Shown in pieces: positions 15,901-24,528 of a DNA stretch of 64,000 nucleotides (the first letter of the stretch is position 1; each line of letters opens with the position of its first letter). The position numbers and the translations under genes were made by a program. Source of the DNA: Bacteroidia bacterium (lineage in GTDB: Bacteria > Bacteroidota > Bacteroidia > Bacteroidales > GWA2-32-17); the NCBI GenBank assembly GCA_016218155.1, contig JACREQ010000011.1, forward strand, positions 1-64,000. Direction: 5' to 3'. The notes beneath the pieces were generated by a model. That model saw only the letters and a list, made by a program, of their open reading frames with translations. It was not told the DNA's origin and did not search any database.

Positions 15901-18149
15901 CCAAAACAAATAACAGGGGTTAAATTATTAATTGTAACATCTGGTTTTATACAAGCATCAAACTTTAAGATCAAAGCTTCTGCACCACCATTATTTGCGG
16001 GTTGCCAATATGCTCCGCTTCCATGGTCAACTGTAGTAATAACTGTTGAATTACTATAACCAGCAACCCAAACATTAGTATTATCAGAGAAAATATGAGT
16101 TCCATCTTCATTTAAAATTCCTCCGTAATAGGTTGCCCATTGTCTGATACCATTCTGCCTAAATTTAAGGATAAATGCATCTTGACCACCGCCTCTGGTA
16201 GCCTGAAAGAATGATCCCATTAAAGGATTCAAAACAGGTAAATTTGTTGAAAAAGTTTTCCCAGATACCCAGAGACTATTATTATCGGAATGTAAAGCAC
16301 TAACCCAGTCGTTACCATTTCCGCCATATATTGTTCCCCAATTATACTCATTGGTATTATTAAATGCTGCAATATACGCATCAAAACCGCCGGCATTTAC
16401 TGATTGATAAAATGCACCATTATTGGGGTTAACTAATGGAATGTTTGTGGAACTTGAGAATCCTCCTATCCATACATTGTTATTAATTCCCCAAACAGAT
16501 CTAACAGCTTCGTCACCTGTGCCACCAATATATGTTGACCAGTTTAATACACCCCCGGTTGAGAATCTGGAAATAGTAATATCTTTTGCTCCAGCATTTG
16601 TCGGTTGAAAAAAAGCAGTACCTCCAGGGTTTAATAATGGAAAATTAGTTGATTTTGTTCCACCTACTAAATAAACACTTCCATTAAACTCACCTATTGA
16701 AGGGAATGCTTCTTCGTCATCAGAACCACCAAAATATGTTCCCCATATTGGTACGCCTGAAGTGTTAAATTGTAAAATGTAATTATCGTTAACACCGTTC
16801 ATTGTATTTTGAATATAAGCTCCTCCTCCAGGATTAAATATTGGCATGTCAGTTGAACCTGATGTAATTGCAACATAAACAAAATTATCATTACAAAATA
16901 TTGAATATCCTGCATCCCAGAAACTGCCACCTAAGTATGTTGACCAGATACGACTTCCTGATTTATCAAATCTTACAATAAATGCCTCAGAAGCAGTCGC
17001 AAAACTATTGGTAGGTTGATAGTAAGTTCCGCCCCCAGGGTTTAATGTTGGAAAATCGTTAGATGAAGTTTGTCCGGTCAGGTAAATTGAATTGGTGTTT
17101 ATTGCAATTGTTTCGCGTCCATCATCACCGGTTCCTCCGTAATAAGTAGCCCACTCTCTTACTCCTAAAGTATTAAATCTCATAACAAATGCATCGTTTC
17201 CGGCACCGCCGGTATATGTGCCCTGAAAAAATGCACCGCTACCAGGATCTTGTGTTGGAAAATTATTTGATGCCATAGCGCCAGAAACAAATAATGAAGT
17301 ACCATCACTTTTTATACTATAGCCAAAATCGTTTGCACTTCCACCATAATATGTAGCCCAGATAATTATTGGGTCTATTGTTAAATCTTTTGATAAATCA
17401 TAATTGTCAGTTTTTATTTTTAATGTTCCATTCTGATTAATTAACCAGGCTGAATTTATTTCATTGGTGCCTTGTGTTACGAATGGAGCTTTTTCAGTAA
17501 TGTTTCCTAAAGGTCCATTTATTAAAACACTTCCATCTGTATTTAAAATAGGTGTATTTGCCCAGTTATATTTAATTTTAATGTCGTCAGGATTTCCACC
17601 TGGGTGAATTATAAAATCATATTTGAGTTCATTTTTTTCTGTATAATAAATGACCCAATCAATGTTTGGATAAAGATTTTTATAAGTAATTTTTTTATTG
17701 CTTCTAACTTTTGTTATACCATCTGGACAATGTGCTAAGTAGAAATTTTCATAATAATCTATAGTTTCTGATTTTTCTATTTCTGGGGTGGTATTGCAAT
17801 CAATAAATTGCATATCGATTCTTTCCCATTCTCCATTATAAGAGGTTTTATAAGAAGAGTATGGATCGTTAGGGTCGATTTCTGGTAAAAATATTTTGTA
17901 GAAAACATATGAAATACCATCATTTCTTAAATATACATTTGATGATTTTCCTGAAGAATAGAATAGAACAGATGGAACAGGTGAGTTATTTTCTAGACTT
18001 GCAATCTGACCTTTATTTTCAGTAAAATATTTTCCTCCTGATTGTATACCCGCTATTAGTTCGCAATTTGCCTCCTGATTCTGAGCTCTAATAATTGAGG
18101 AGCTGGTAATCATGCAAATAAGCAGAAAATAGTATTTTATTTTATGCAT
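12939..18149 (-). CDS. Giant T9SS type B surface protein with SBBP propeller and Ig-like repeats
   Basis: About 1736 residues from the ATG at 18149, chosen because it gives a clean signal peptide (MHKIKYYFLLIC... IIRAQ); an ATG 8 codons upstream is possible. Residues about 35-260 form an N-terminal beta domain (ENKGQI start). Residues 260-700 carry seven SBBP-like propeller repeats marked by W-x-T-x-YGG. Residues 710-1640 carry about twelve Ig-like repeats of 75-90 residues, most with a CFGDT-like Cys and a second Cys (NC/GC), perhaps disulfides. The last 90 residues are the type B C-terminal domain (VPSGFSPNGDGQND, FNRWGEKVFE). It is presumably exported by the T9SS and held at the surface as an adhesin; ligand unknown. 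Confidence 0.9.
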   Translation of the reverse strand: MHKIKYYFLLICMITSSSIIRAQNQEANCELIAGIQSGGKYFTENKGQIASLENNSPVPSVLFYSSGKSSNVYLRNDGISYVFYKIFLPEIDPNDPYSSYKTSYNGEWERIDMQFIDCNTTPEIEKSETIDYYENFYLAHCPDGITKVRSNKKITYKNLYPNIDWVIYYTEKNELKYDFIIHPGGNPDDIKIKYNWANTPILNTDGSVLINGPLGNITEKAPFVTQGTNEINSAWLINQNGTLKIKTDNYDLSKDLTIDPIIIWATYYGGSANDFGYSIKSDGTSLFVSGAMASNNFPTQDPGSGAFFQGTYTGGAGNDAFVMRFNTLGVREWATYYGGTGDDGRETIAINTNSIYLTGQTSSNDFPTLNPGGGTYYQPTNSFATASEAFIVRFDKSGSRIWSTYLGGSFWDAGYSIFCNDNFVYVAITSGSTDMPIFNPGGGAYIQNTMNGVNDNYILQFNTSGVPIWGTYFGGSDDEEAFPSIGEFNGSVYLVGGTKSTNFPLLNPGGTAFFQPTNAGAKDITISRFSTGGVLNWSTYIGGTGDEAVRSVWGINNNVWIGGFSSSTNIPLVNPNNGAFYQSVNAGGFDAYIAAFNNTNEYNWGTIYGGNGNDWVSALHSDNNSLWVSGKTFSTNLPVLNPLMGSFFQATRGGGQDAFILKFRQNGIRQWATYYGGILNEDGTHIFSDNTNVWVAGYSNSTVITTVDHGSGAYWQPANNGGAEALILKFDACIKPDVTINNLTPVICFGDTATLVAGGALTYQWLLPSLLNDTLSLTPPLTANYIVTGTDDMNCINTANTTVTVNPLPNVSITGAHPICFLDTITIFANGANTYQWLPLLTTDTFLTITPPVTADYIVIGTDTNNCKNIDTTTVIVYPLPNVTISGTHPICFGDTISLFGNGALTYVWFPGFAADTAIAVHPDTTSMYIVLGTDTNGCKFIDTTTVIVNPLPSIYISGNHDLCFGDSLTFHVTSDLPAYYLWTPVNSIDSTLLIHPDTASHLFTYSVLVTDTLNGCKSSISTSIYINPLPQLQISPPDSTCYGTPFALLVTSDLPSSYQWSPGLGTDSLYIVSPDTVGNTFNYSVIVTDTIYGCKDTASTSIFVNGKPDIYITGAGSFCPDTIINIQVHDIYHLPLTYDWHPTNVPDSIITFVLNTPNMTYFDTVYVVTPQGCKDTATTTITTFPIPDVNITPNDTAICFGQPVNINITSNMPSNLFWTIPDTIQNAGAILYPDSVGYTYNYIAHAIDSIHGCKNLDSVSVFVNDKPVLNLNGLNLICPYETITLTGSSSIPVSYLWTPTNSTDSFIVFHPGTSDTTYAFTLYGTTPNNCKDTASTFVVVYPSINVSITPTDTAICLLDSITLNAHGGNTYEWLIGSDTVATTQNLIISPNGNTTYTLIGTSTEFCKDTSSVDITVYSLPKFNVIGIDTICKGNSTVFSIDSAFNNSNTYLWMPGNLTGNSVTLSPQDTTRYFVTGTDTNTCHFTVSFEIIVDTLPIANITGITPICYGATIDLQASGGSSFLWQPGNSTNPTHTVTPDSAGTFIYTLIANSTICYDTTTFQLTVDPKPVLTLTHDTTLIIGQDVPLHVTGADFYDWSPINDLTCINCPNPVARPFSTIEYCVIGSNAYECSDTACINITVDTECGEVFVPSGFSPNGDGQNDIFYVYGKCIKSMEFRVFNRWGEKVFETTDPSIGWDGIYRGKEADTDVFVYYLKAEYFIGSKVETKGNITLMR

Positions 18150-18264
18150 AAGTTTATTTTTGAGATAATACAAAGCTAAATAATCTGATGTAATTTCGAA
18201 ATGATTGACGTTATTTTGTTGTAAAAGGCTGCTTTTGGAATTATGATAATTATTTAGCTCAGAA

Positions 18265-19278
18265 TTACAGGAAGTTAACTTCAGTTTCTAATGATACCCC
18301 AAATGTGTCAAAAACTGATGCTTTTATGTTTTCGGAAAGACTAATAATTTCTTCACCTTTTGCATGCCCGTAGTTAACAAGTACAAGAGCCTGGTTTTTA
18401 TGTGCCCCAACATTTCCAATTTGTTTACCTTTCCAACCGCATCTTTCAATTAACCATCCTGCTGCTAATTTAGATTCTGATTCATTAAATTTATATACAG
18501 GAATGTCGGGATATAATGTTTTTAATTCTTGAGCTTTAGCAATATTAACGATAGGGTTTTTAAAAAAACTGCCTGCATTTCCAAATTCTTTTGGATCAGG
18601 TAATTTAGAGGTTCTGATATTAATTATAGATTCTCTAATACTTTTTAGGTTAACTTCTGTATATTTTTTTAATTCATCGTTTAGAGTGCCATAATTTATT
18701 TGGAAATTATAATCACTAGTTTTTAATTTATAAGTTGTTGATATAATAAGCCAGTTGTGTTTGAGTTTATTTTTGAAAATACTGGTTCTGTAACCAAAAT
18801 CACATTCATTATTGTATAAAATTCTTTCTTCTCCTGTTTCTATATTTGTTATTTCAAGAGAATACAGGCAGTCTTTAATTTCAACACCAAATGCTCCAAT
18901 ATTTTGAACTGGTGCAGCACCGCAATTGCCTGGAATTAATGAGAGATTTTCTATCCCTCCTAAATTATTTGTTACGCAAAAATTAACAAAATCGTCCCAT
19001 ATTTCACCTGCAAATACTTTAACAAAAGCGAAATCTTTATTTTTCTCAATAATTTCTATCCCTTTAAAAGTGGGATGAATAATAACTCCCTCAAAATTTT
19101 TTGTAAATAAAATATTGGACCCTCCACCAAGAATAAAAAATATGTTTGACTTTAATATGTCAGATTTATAAAGCTTTGTTAGGTCGTCGATATCGGAAAT
19201 TTTAATATAAAGCTTCGCAAATGCTTCAATTCCAAATGTGTTTAAATGCTTTAATGATATATTAGGTGATATATTCAT
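18265..19278 (-). CDS. murB: UDP-N-acetylmuramate dehydrogenase
   Basis: A 337-residue FAD-dependent enzyme that reduces UDP-GlcNAc-enolpyruvate to UDP-MurNAc in the cytoplasm, the step after MurA. The FAD-binding motif FILGGGSNIL, the SLIPGNCGAAPVQNIGAFGVE stretch, FGYRTSIFK (type I, E. coli-like substrate loop) and GNAGSFFKNP with the proton-donating Ser are all present. A candidate -7 box TAACTTTG (minus strand, 19291-19298) lies 12 bp upstream of the start. murA is 10 kb away on the same strand, not in the same operon. Confidence 0.96.
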   Translation of the reverse strand: MNISPNISLKHLNTFGIEAFAKLYIKISDIDDLTKLYKSDILKSNIFFILGGGSNILFTKNFEGVIIHPTFKGIEIIEKNKDFAFVKVFAGEIWDDFVNFCVTNNLGGIENLSLIPGNCGAAPVQNIGAFGVEIKDCLYSLEITNIETGEERILYNNECDFGYRTSIFKNKLKHNWLIISTTYKLKTSDYNFQINYGTLNDELKKYTEVNLKSIRESIINIRTSKLPDPKEFGNAGSFFKNPIVNIAKAQELKTLYPDIPVYKFNESESKLAAGWLIERCGWKGKQIGNVGAHKNQALVLVNYGHAKGEEIISLSENIKASVFDTFGVSLETEVNFL

Positions 19279-19369
19279 ATAAATTTATGGCAAAGTTAAA
19301 TTTTTCTAAATATTAAGCGTTTCTTAGTTGCTCGAATAATATATTTATTTTTACACAAAATTTACTCTG

Positions 19370-20473
19370 TTGAAAAAGGTAATAGTTTCAGTTACTAACG
19401 ATTTAGTGTCAGATAACCGTGTTCATAAGGTTTGTACAAGCCTTGAGTCAATGGGTTACCATGTTTTGCTAGTGGGTAGAAGGCAATTTAATTCTCTTTC
19501 TGTAAATAGAAATTATAAAACAAAACGATTTAGGTTATTATTTAATAAAGGTCCACTTTTTTATGCAGAGTATAATTTCAGACTTTTTCATTTTCTGTTG
19601 TTTTCAAAAGCAAATATTTTTTTAGCTAATGATTTAGATAGTCTCTATGCAAATTATTTAGCTTCAAAAATCAGAAAAAAAATATTGGTTTATGATAGTC
19701 ATGAATATTTTACTGAGGTGCCTGAACTTATTGGAAGAAATTTTGCAAGAAATTTCTTGTTAAGAATAGAAAAAAGAATAGTTCCTAAATTAAAGTATTG
19801 TTATACTGTTTGTCAGTCATTGTCTGACGAATATTTTAACAGATATAAAGTCAGATTCTCTGTTGTAAGAAATGTTCCAACAAAATATACTAATAGTATA
19901 AAATTAAATAAAAAAATATTTCCTGAAGGAAAAAAAATAATTATTTACCAAGGCGCATTAAATATTGGGCGGGGAATAGAAACGGTTATTAAAGCAGTAA
20001 AATTTATAGAAAATGTTTATTTTGTTATAATCGGAGATGGTGATATTCGCGAACATTTAAAGGAATTAGTTTTAAGTGAAGATGTAAGTGAGAAAGTTTT
20101 TTTTACAGGAAAAATTCCTCTTGAAGAACTACGTGAATATACTATGTCTGCAAACCTTGGTATTTCGTTAGAAGAAAATATGGGACTAAATTATTATTAT
20201 TCATTGCCTAATAAAATATTTGATTATATACAGGCGGGTATTCCTGTTCTTGCCTCCGATTTTCCAGAAATGAAAAGAATAGTTGAGAATTATAATGTGG
20301 GAAAATGCACTTTAGAAAAAGATCCTAAAATGCTTGCATTAATAATTAATACTATGCTTTTTGACGATAAGGCAATAGCTGTTTGGAAAGAAAATCTGAA
20401 AAAAGCAGCAACTGAATTAAATTGGGAAAATGAAGAAAAGTTTTTAAAAGGAATTTTTGAAAAGTTTACTTAA
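19370..20473 (+). CDS. GT4-type glycosyltransferase
   Basis: A 367-residue GT-B glycosyltransferase starting at TTG, with no ATG nearby that keeps the conserved N-terminus [20 protein letters not shown]. The C-terminal donor domain shows [42 protein letters not shown] and the acceptor-side [24 protein letters not shown] (EX7E-like region). It probably builds a surface polysaccharide or glycan. It stands alone and overlaps the 3' end of the convergent fur-type gene by 8 bp. Sugar and acceptor are unknown. Confidence 0.87.
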   Translation: MKKVIVSVTNDLVSDNRVHKVCTSLESMGYHVLLVGRRQFNSLSVNRNYKTKRFRLLFNKGPLFYAEYNFRLFHFLLFSKANIFLANDLDSLYANYLASKIRKKILVYDSHEYFTEVPELIGRNFARNFLLRIEKRIVPKLKYCYTVCQSLSDEYFNRYKVRFSVVRNVPTKYTNSIKLNKKIFPEGKKIIIYQGALNIGRGIETVIKAVKFIENVYFVIIGDGDIREHLKELVLSEDVSEKVFFTGKIPLEELREYTMSANLGISLEENMGLNYYYSLPNKIFDYIQAGIPVLASDFPEMKRIVENYNVGKCTLEKDPKMLALIINTMLFDDKAIAVWKENLKKAATELNWENEEKFLKGIFEKFT

Positions 20474-20924
20474 TTTCTTTTTTACAATCAACACAAGTTC
20501 CGTATATATAAAGTGAGTGAAACACTGGTTCAAAATTAGTGTTTTCCTGAACTGACTTAATAATTTCGTGTAATCTTGGGTCGCAGAATTCAGTAACTTT
20601 TGAACATTTAATACAAATTAAATGGTCATGTTGCCGGCATGCATAAGCCTTTTCGAATTGTGCAATGTTTTTTCCAAATTGGTGTTTAATTACTAAGTTA
20701 GAGTCTAATAAAAGTTCGATAGTATTATATAAAGTTGCACGACTAACACGATAATTTTTATTTTTCATAAAAATATAAAGTGTTTCAATATCGAAATGTC
20801 CGCTTTGTGAATAAATCTCTTCTAAAATAGCGTAACGTTCAGGTGTTTTGCGGTGACCCTTTTTTTCAAGGTAGCTGGTAAATAGCTGTACAACTGTAGA
20901 TTTAATATTTTTTGTATTGGTCAT
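20466..20924 (-). CDS. fur: Fur-family metalloregulator
   Basis: A 152-residue Fur/PerR/Zur-family repressor. Residues 20-85 form the winged helix ([20 protein letters not shown]). The dimerisation half has [15 protein letters not shown] (His99, His101, Cys104, Cys107) and a second CxxC at Cys144/Cys147, giving a structural Cys4 zinc site. Iron is the most likely effector, but PerR- or Zur-type sensing cannot be excluded. A 9-bp inverted repeat with an 11-bp spacer lies 42-70 bp upstream (20966-20994) and could be an autoregulatory site. Confidence 0.88.
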   Translation of the reverse strand: MTNTKNIKSTVVQLFTSYLEKKGHRKTPERYAILEEIYSQSGHFDIETLYIFMKNKNYRVSRATLYNTIELLLDSNLVIKHQFGKNIAQFEKAYACRQHDHLICIKCSKVTEFCDPRLHEIIKSVQENTNFEPVFHSLYIYGTCVDCKKEIK

Positions 20925-20965
20925 TTTAATACTTGATTTATTACTGCTAAATTAATTAAAATTTT

Positions 20966-20994
20966 CTATTTATACAAATTCTAAATATAAATAG
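20966..20994. promoter_or_regulatory. Inverted repeat between fur and gpsA
   Basis: Perfect 9-bp arms CTATTTATA and TATAAATAG with an 11-bp spacer, in the 229-bp divergent region between the fur-type gene and gpsA. Size and position suit a dimeric regulator site, but the repeat does not closely match the classical Fur box. Seen in the sequence; the role is inferred. Confidence 0.4.
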
Positions 20995-21153
20995 CGTATT
21001 GGTAATTATTTAAATCACTTAATATATAAGGCTATATAGTTGATTTTTTTTTCTGCTTATAAAAATATTAGCAAGGTTAATTTCTTTTTAAAACTTATTT
21101 TATTCAATAAATTAAAAATATGTAGGTTTAACGTTTGTTTAAATAATTTTTAT

Positions 21154-22152
21154 ATGTTTGAAAATCTTAAAATTGGAGTTATAGGAGAGGGTAGTTGGGC
21201 TACTGCAATTGTTAAAATACTTCAGCATAACATTAATGGTTTATTTTGGGTTATTCGCGAAGAGGAGATGGCATCTCAGATAAAAGAAACTGGTCATAAT
21301 CCTTTATATTTATCTGATGTAGAAATAGACAATAAGGTTATTAGCATTGTGCCAACAGTAAAGGAAGCAATTCAAAAGTCGGATATATTATTTATGGTTC
21401 TTCCTGCCGCTTTTATTGAATCAAGTCTTGAAGGTATTTCGGAAAGTGATTTAAAAAACAAGTATATCTTTTCTGCAACAAAGGGTATGATACCTTCATG
21501 CCATAAAACAGTATGTAATTATTTTCATGAAAATTTTAACATTCCTTTTAGTCGTTTAGGTTTTATTTCAGGTCCGTCTCATGCAGAAGAAGTAGCATTA
21601 GAGAGATTGACATTCTTAACAGTACTTTCTTCAAATGCTGAAATGGCAAAATATATTGGCGATATGTTTAACTGTCGCTTTATTAAAACAATTGTTTCTG
21701 ATGATGTACTGGGTGCAGAATATGTAACTGTTCTGAAAAATGTTATGGCAATTGCAACCGGTGTATGCCATGGACTGGGCTATGGTGATAATTATATTTC
21801 TGTTCTGGTTTCAAATGCGATTCGGGAAATTGAGCATTTCTTATCAATAGTTGCTCCGTCAAACCGAAATCTTCTGAATTATGTTTATTTAGGTGACCTA
21901 ATGGTAACAAGTTACTCGCAATTTAGTAGAAACAGAACATTTGGTGCAATGTTAGGGAAAGGATATACTGTTAAATCTGCTCAGTTGGAAATGAGTATGG
22001 TTGCCGAAGGGTATTATGCAGCAAACAGTATTAATGAAATTTGTATCGAGAAAAAAATTGAAATGCCAATAGTGCAGGCTTTATACAGAATATTATATGA
22101 AAAATATTCACCTTCAGTAGAAATGAAACTTTTAACCGACAAACTAAAATAA
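21154..22152 (+). CDS. gpsA: NAD(P)H-dependent glycerol-3-phosphate dehydrogenase
   Basis: 332 residues from the ATG at 21154, which directly precedes the Rossmann motif IGVIGEGSWATAI. The frame is open upstream to a TTG at 21040, but that extension is Lys/Phe-rich, not conserved-looking, and is rejected. Further family motifs are SATKGMIP, GFISGPSHAEEVA (usual form GPS/T-xA-E), VLKNVMAIATGVCHGLGYGDN and the GDLMVTSYSQFSRNRTFG block. It makes sn-glycerol-3-phosphate for phospholipids. Its stop codon abuts the ATG of pgi, so the two are an operon. Confidence 0.94.
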   Translation: MFENLKIGVIGEGSWATAIVKILQHNINGLFWVIREEEMASQIKETGHNPLYLSDVEIDNKVISIVPTVKEAIQKSDILFMVLPAAFIESSLEGISESDLKNKYIFSATKGMIPSCHKTVCNYFHENFNIPFSRLGFISGPSHAEEVALERLTFLTVLSSNAEMAKYIGDMFNCRFIKTIVSDDVLGAEYVTVLKNVMAIATGVCHGLGYGDNYISVLVSNAIREIEHFLSIVAPSNRNLLNYVYLGDLMVTSYSQFSRNRTFGAMLGKGYTVKSAQLEMSMVAEGYYAANSINEICIEKKIEMPIVQALYRILYEKYSPSVEMKLLTDKLK

Positions 22153-23511
22153 ATGGAACCAATAATTCTTAGTATCGATCAGGTTTTTGAAACAGCTCCA
22201 GAAAGCGAAATTTTAAGCTTAAAAGAAGATGTAAAAAAACACATTAATGCACTTTATCAGAAAACCGGAAAGGGGAATGACTTTCTTGGATGGGTAGATT
22301 TACCTACAAGAACTTCTGATCATTTGTTAAAAGAAATTCAGGAAGCTGCGAATGCTTTACGCGAAAAAATTGAAGTGCTAGTTGTTGTTGGTATTGGTGG
22401 TTCGTATCTGGGTGCAAAATCAGTTATAGATATTTTGTCTCATAATTTTAATGCTTTGTTACCTGATAGAAAAAGACCAATAGTTTTATATGCTGGTCAG
22501 AATATTGGCGAAGATTATTTGTATGAACTTCTTGAAGTTCTTGGAAATTATGAATACGGTATTACTGTAATTTCAAAATCTGGTACAACTACAGAACCGG
22601 CAATTGCTTTCAGGTTGTTACGTCATCATCTTGAAACAAAATACGGAAAAGAAGAAGCTAAAACACGTATTGTAGCAATTACAGATGAGAGAAAAGGCGC
22701 ATTACTAGATTTAGCAAGAAAAGAGGGTTATAAGACATTTGTAATTCCTGATGATGTTGGTGGAAGATATTCAGTTTTAACTCCTGTAGGTTTGTTTCCG
22801 ATAGCTGTTGCCGGTGGCGATATTTTTGCAATTATAAAGGGTGCAAAACATATGATGGAGCTTACTAACTCGAAGGTGCCATTTGAAGAAAATCCCGCAG
22901 CTTTATATGCTGCCGCCCGTTATTGCTTGTCTAACAAAGGAAAGAATGTAGAGATAATGGTAAATTTTACACCACGAATGCATAACTTTTCTGAATGGTG
23001 GAAACAACTTTATGGCGAAAGTGAAGGAAAACAAGGTAAAGGTATTTTTCCTGCAAGTGTTGATTTTACTACCGATTTACATTCAATGGGACAATATATT
23101 CAGGATGGTCAAAGAAACCTTTTTGAAACAGTATTATCAGTTTCCGAACCCAGAAACAGTTTAGCAATTCCTCATGAAAATGACGATTCTGATGGCCTGA
23201 ATTTTATTAGCTATAAGCCTTTAAGTTATGTTAATAAAATGGCTCAATTGGGTACTTTGTTAGCACATGTTGATGGTGGTGTTCCAAATATACTTATCGA
23301 AATTCCAAAATTAAATGAGAATTACATCGGACAGCTTATTTATATGTTTGAAATGGCATGTGGAATAAGTGGTTATTTGCTCGATGTTAATCCTTTTGAT
23401 CAGCCCGGAGTTGAGGAATACAAACGTAATATGTTTGCATTGCTAGGCAAACCTGGTTGCGAAGAAGAATCGGAAAAAATAAGGAACAGAATTAATAAAA
23501 TGTTTAAATAG
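22153..23511 (+). CDS. pgi: Glucose-6-phosphate isomerase
   Basis: A 452-residue cytosolic PGI of the short bacterial type. It shows GIGGSYLGAKSV, the sugar-phosphate-binding SKSGTTTEPAIAFR, VGGRYSVLTPVG, and ESEGKQGKGIFPASVDFTTDLHSMGQ. It interconverts glucose-6-P and fructose-6-P in glycolysis and gluconeogenesis. It starts at the base after the gpsA stop. An inverted repeat without a T-tail follows the gene at 23536-23559. Confidence 0.96.
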   Translation: MEPIILSIDQVFETAPESEILSLKEDVKKHINALYQKTGKGNDFLGWVDLPTRTSDHLLKEIQEAANALREKIEVLVVVGIGGSYLGAKSVIDILSHNFNALLPDRKRPIVLYAGQNIGEDYLYELLEVLGNYEYGITVISKSGTTTEPAIAFRLLRHHLETKYGKEEAKTRIVAITDERKGALLDLARKEGYKTFVIPDDVGGRYSVLTPVGLFPIAVAGGDIFAIIKGAKHMMELTNSKVPFEENPAALYAAARYCLSNKGKNVEIMVNFTPRMHNFSEWWKQLYGESEGKQGKGIFPASVDFTTDLHSMGQYIQDGQRNLFETVLSVSEPRNSLAIPHENDDSDGLNFISYKPLSYVNKMAQLGTLLAHVDGGVPNILIEIPKLNENYIGQLIYMFEMACGISGYLLDVNPFDQPGVEEYKRNMFALLGKPGCEEESEKIRNRINKMFK

Positions 23512-23535
23512 TTTTTTTGCAACATTTTTTTCTCC

Positions 23536-23559
23536 TTGTTTCGTGACATCACGAAACAA
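23536..23559. repeat. Perfect extragenic inverted repeat after pgi
   Basis: The 11-bp arms TTGTTTCGTGA and TCACGAAACAA are separated by 2 bp. There is no T-run after it on the plus strand (a T-run precedes it), so it is not a classical plus-strand terminator. The GTTTCGTGA core recalls the small palindromes at 23579 and 30123. Confidence 0.7.
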
Positions 23560-23578
23560 AATATTATTTGATTTAGAA

Positions 23579-23599
23579 AGGTTTGTGAGACACAAACCT
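23579..23599. repeat. Small palindrome AGGTTTGTG-AGA-CACAAACCT
   Basis: Perfect 9-bp arms with a 3-bp loop, 14 bp upstream of the EamA gene start. It is nearly the same motif as the terminator hairpin at 30123-30145 (AAGGTTCGTG, loop TCT). It may form a hairpin in the 5' leader of the transporter mRNA. Confidence 0.65.
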
Positions 23600-23612
23600 A
23601 GGAAAATGGTGT

Positions 23613-24506
23613 ATGATTAAAAGTCCGCAAACCAAAGGTTATTTATTTGCAATGATTGCGGCATTTACTGCTACAAATACTTATTTTTCAAGTAAGCATA
23701 TTTTAAGCTTTGTTACAGTTTTTCAGTTTGGCATTTTATGGTATGGTTTCGGACTTTTTTACAACTCTGTATATTTAACTGTTACCGGAAAAGTTAGGGA
23801 AACATTTACGTTTTCTTTTAATGCATTTTTAATGCTACTGGTTTTTGCTGTTTTAGAAGTTATTTCAACTACTTGCTTTTTTTCGGCTATTAAACTAGTC
23901 GATAATCCCGCTATAGTTTCATTTCTTGTGAATTTATCGCCTGCTTTGGTCACGTTGTTAGGAATGTTATTACTTAAAGAACGATTTAGTTTAAAAGAAG
24001 GGTTAGGAATAATATTGGCAATTACAGGAGCATTCTTAATAAGTTTTAAATGGAGTCTTAAGTTAAATTCTCTTTTTGTTGATGGAAGTGAACTTGTTTT
24101 AATATCTGTACTATGTTTGTCATTGAATGTTATTATAGCAAAAAGATATATAAGTCAATTGAAGCCTGAATTATTAGCAATAACAAGGGTTATAGGTTTA
24201 CTGTTGTTTTCATTAGTCGCATTATCTTTTTCAAACGACAGTTTCAGTTTTCCTAAAGAAGCTGTTTTGTTTGCTATGTATGGCGCACTTGTAGGTCCGT
24301 TTTTAGGTGCCTATGCACAATATTTTGCTTTAAAATATATACCTGCTTCAAAAGCAATGATAATTCAATCATCAAAAAGTTTTTTGATTTTGTTTATGGC
24401 TTTTATGCTTTTAGGATTATGGCCATTATGGATACAGGTTGTAGGAGGTGTGCTTACTGTAACCGGAATAATATTAGTAACGATTAAATTCGAAAAAAGA
24501 AACTGA
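23613..24506 (+). CDS. EamA/DMT-family transporter
   Basis: A 297-residue membrane protein with ten hydrophobic segments arranged as two EamA repeats of five (about residues 8-140 and 150-293). It has the usual conserved end of the first repeat (LVNLSPALVTLLGMLLLKERFSL) and of the second (KAMIIQSSKSFLILFMAF...LLG). Drug/metabolite transporters move amino acids, sugars or drugs; the substrate cannot be predicted. It converges on the PorV-like gene 22 bp away. Confidence 0.88.
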   Translation: MIKSPQTKGYLFAMIAAFTATNTYFSSKHILSFVTVFQFGILWYGFGLFYNSVYLTVTGKVRETFTFSFNAFLMLLVFAVLEVISTTCFFSAIKLVDNPAIVSFLVNLSPALVTLLGMLLLKERFSLKEGLGIILAITGAFLISFKWSLKLNSLFVDGSELVLISVLCLSLNVIIAKRYISQLKPELLAITRVIGLLLFSLVALSFSNDSFSFPKEAVLFAMYGALVGPFLGAYAQYFALKYIPASKAMIIQSSKSFLILFMAFMLLGLWPLWIQVVGGVLTVTGIILVTIKFEKRN

Positions 24507-24528
24507 TAAAGTAATCTGAAAATTATTG

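Noticed and set aside
13300-15960. Quasi-periodic repeats suggesting a CRISPR or satellite array
   Set aside because: The periodicity (about 230-270 bp) follows the Ig-like protein repeats of a continuous reading frame; there are no identical short repeats with unique spacers.
21040-21153. In-frame TTG-started extension of GpsA by 38 residues
   Set aside because: The ATG at 21154 sits directly before the NAD-binding motif as in other GpsA proteins; the extension is low-complexity Lys/Phe/Asn sequence typical of translated AT-rich intergenic DNA.
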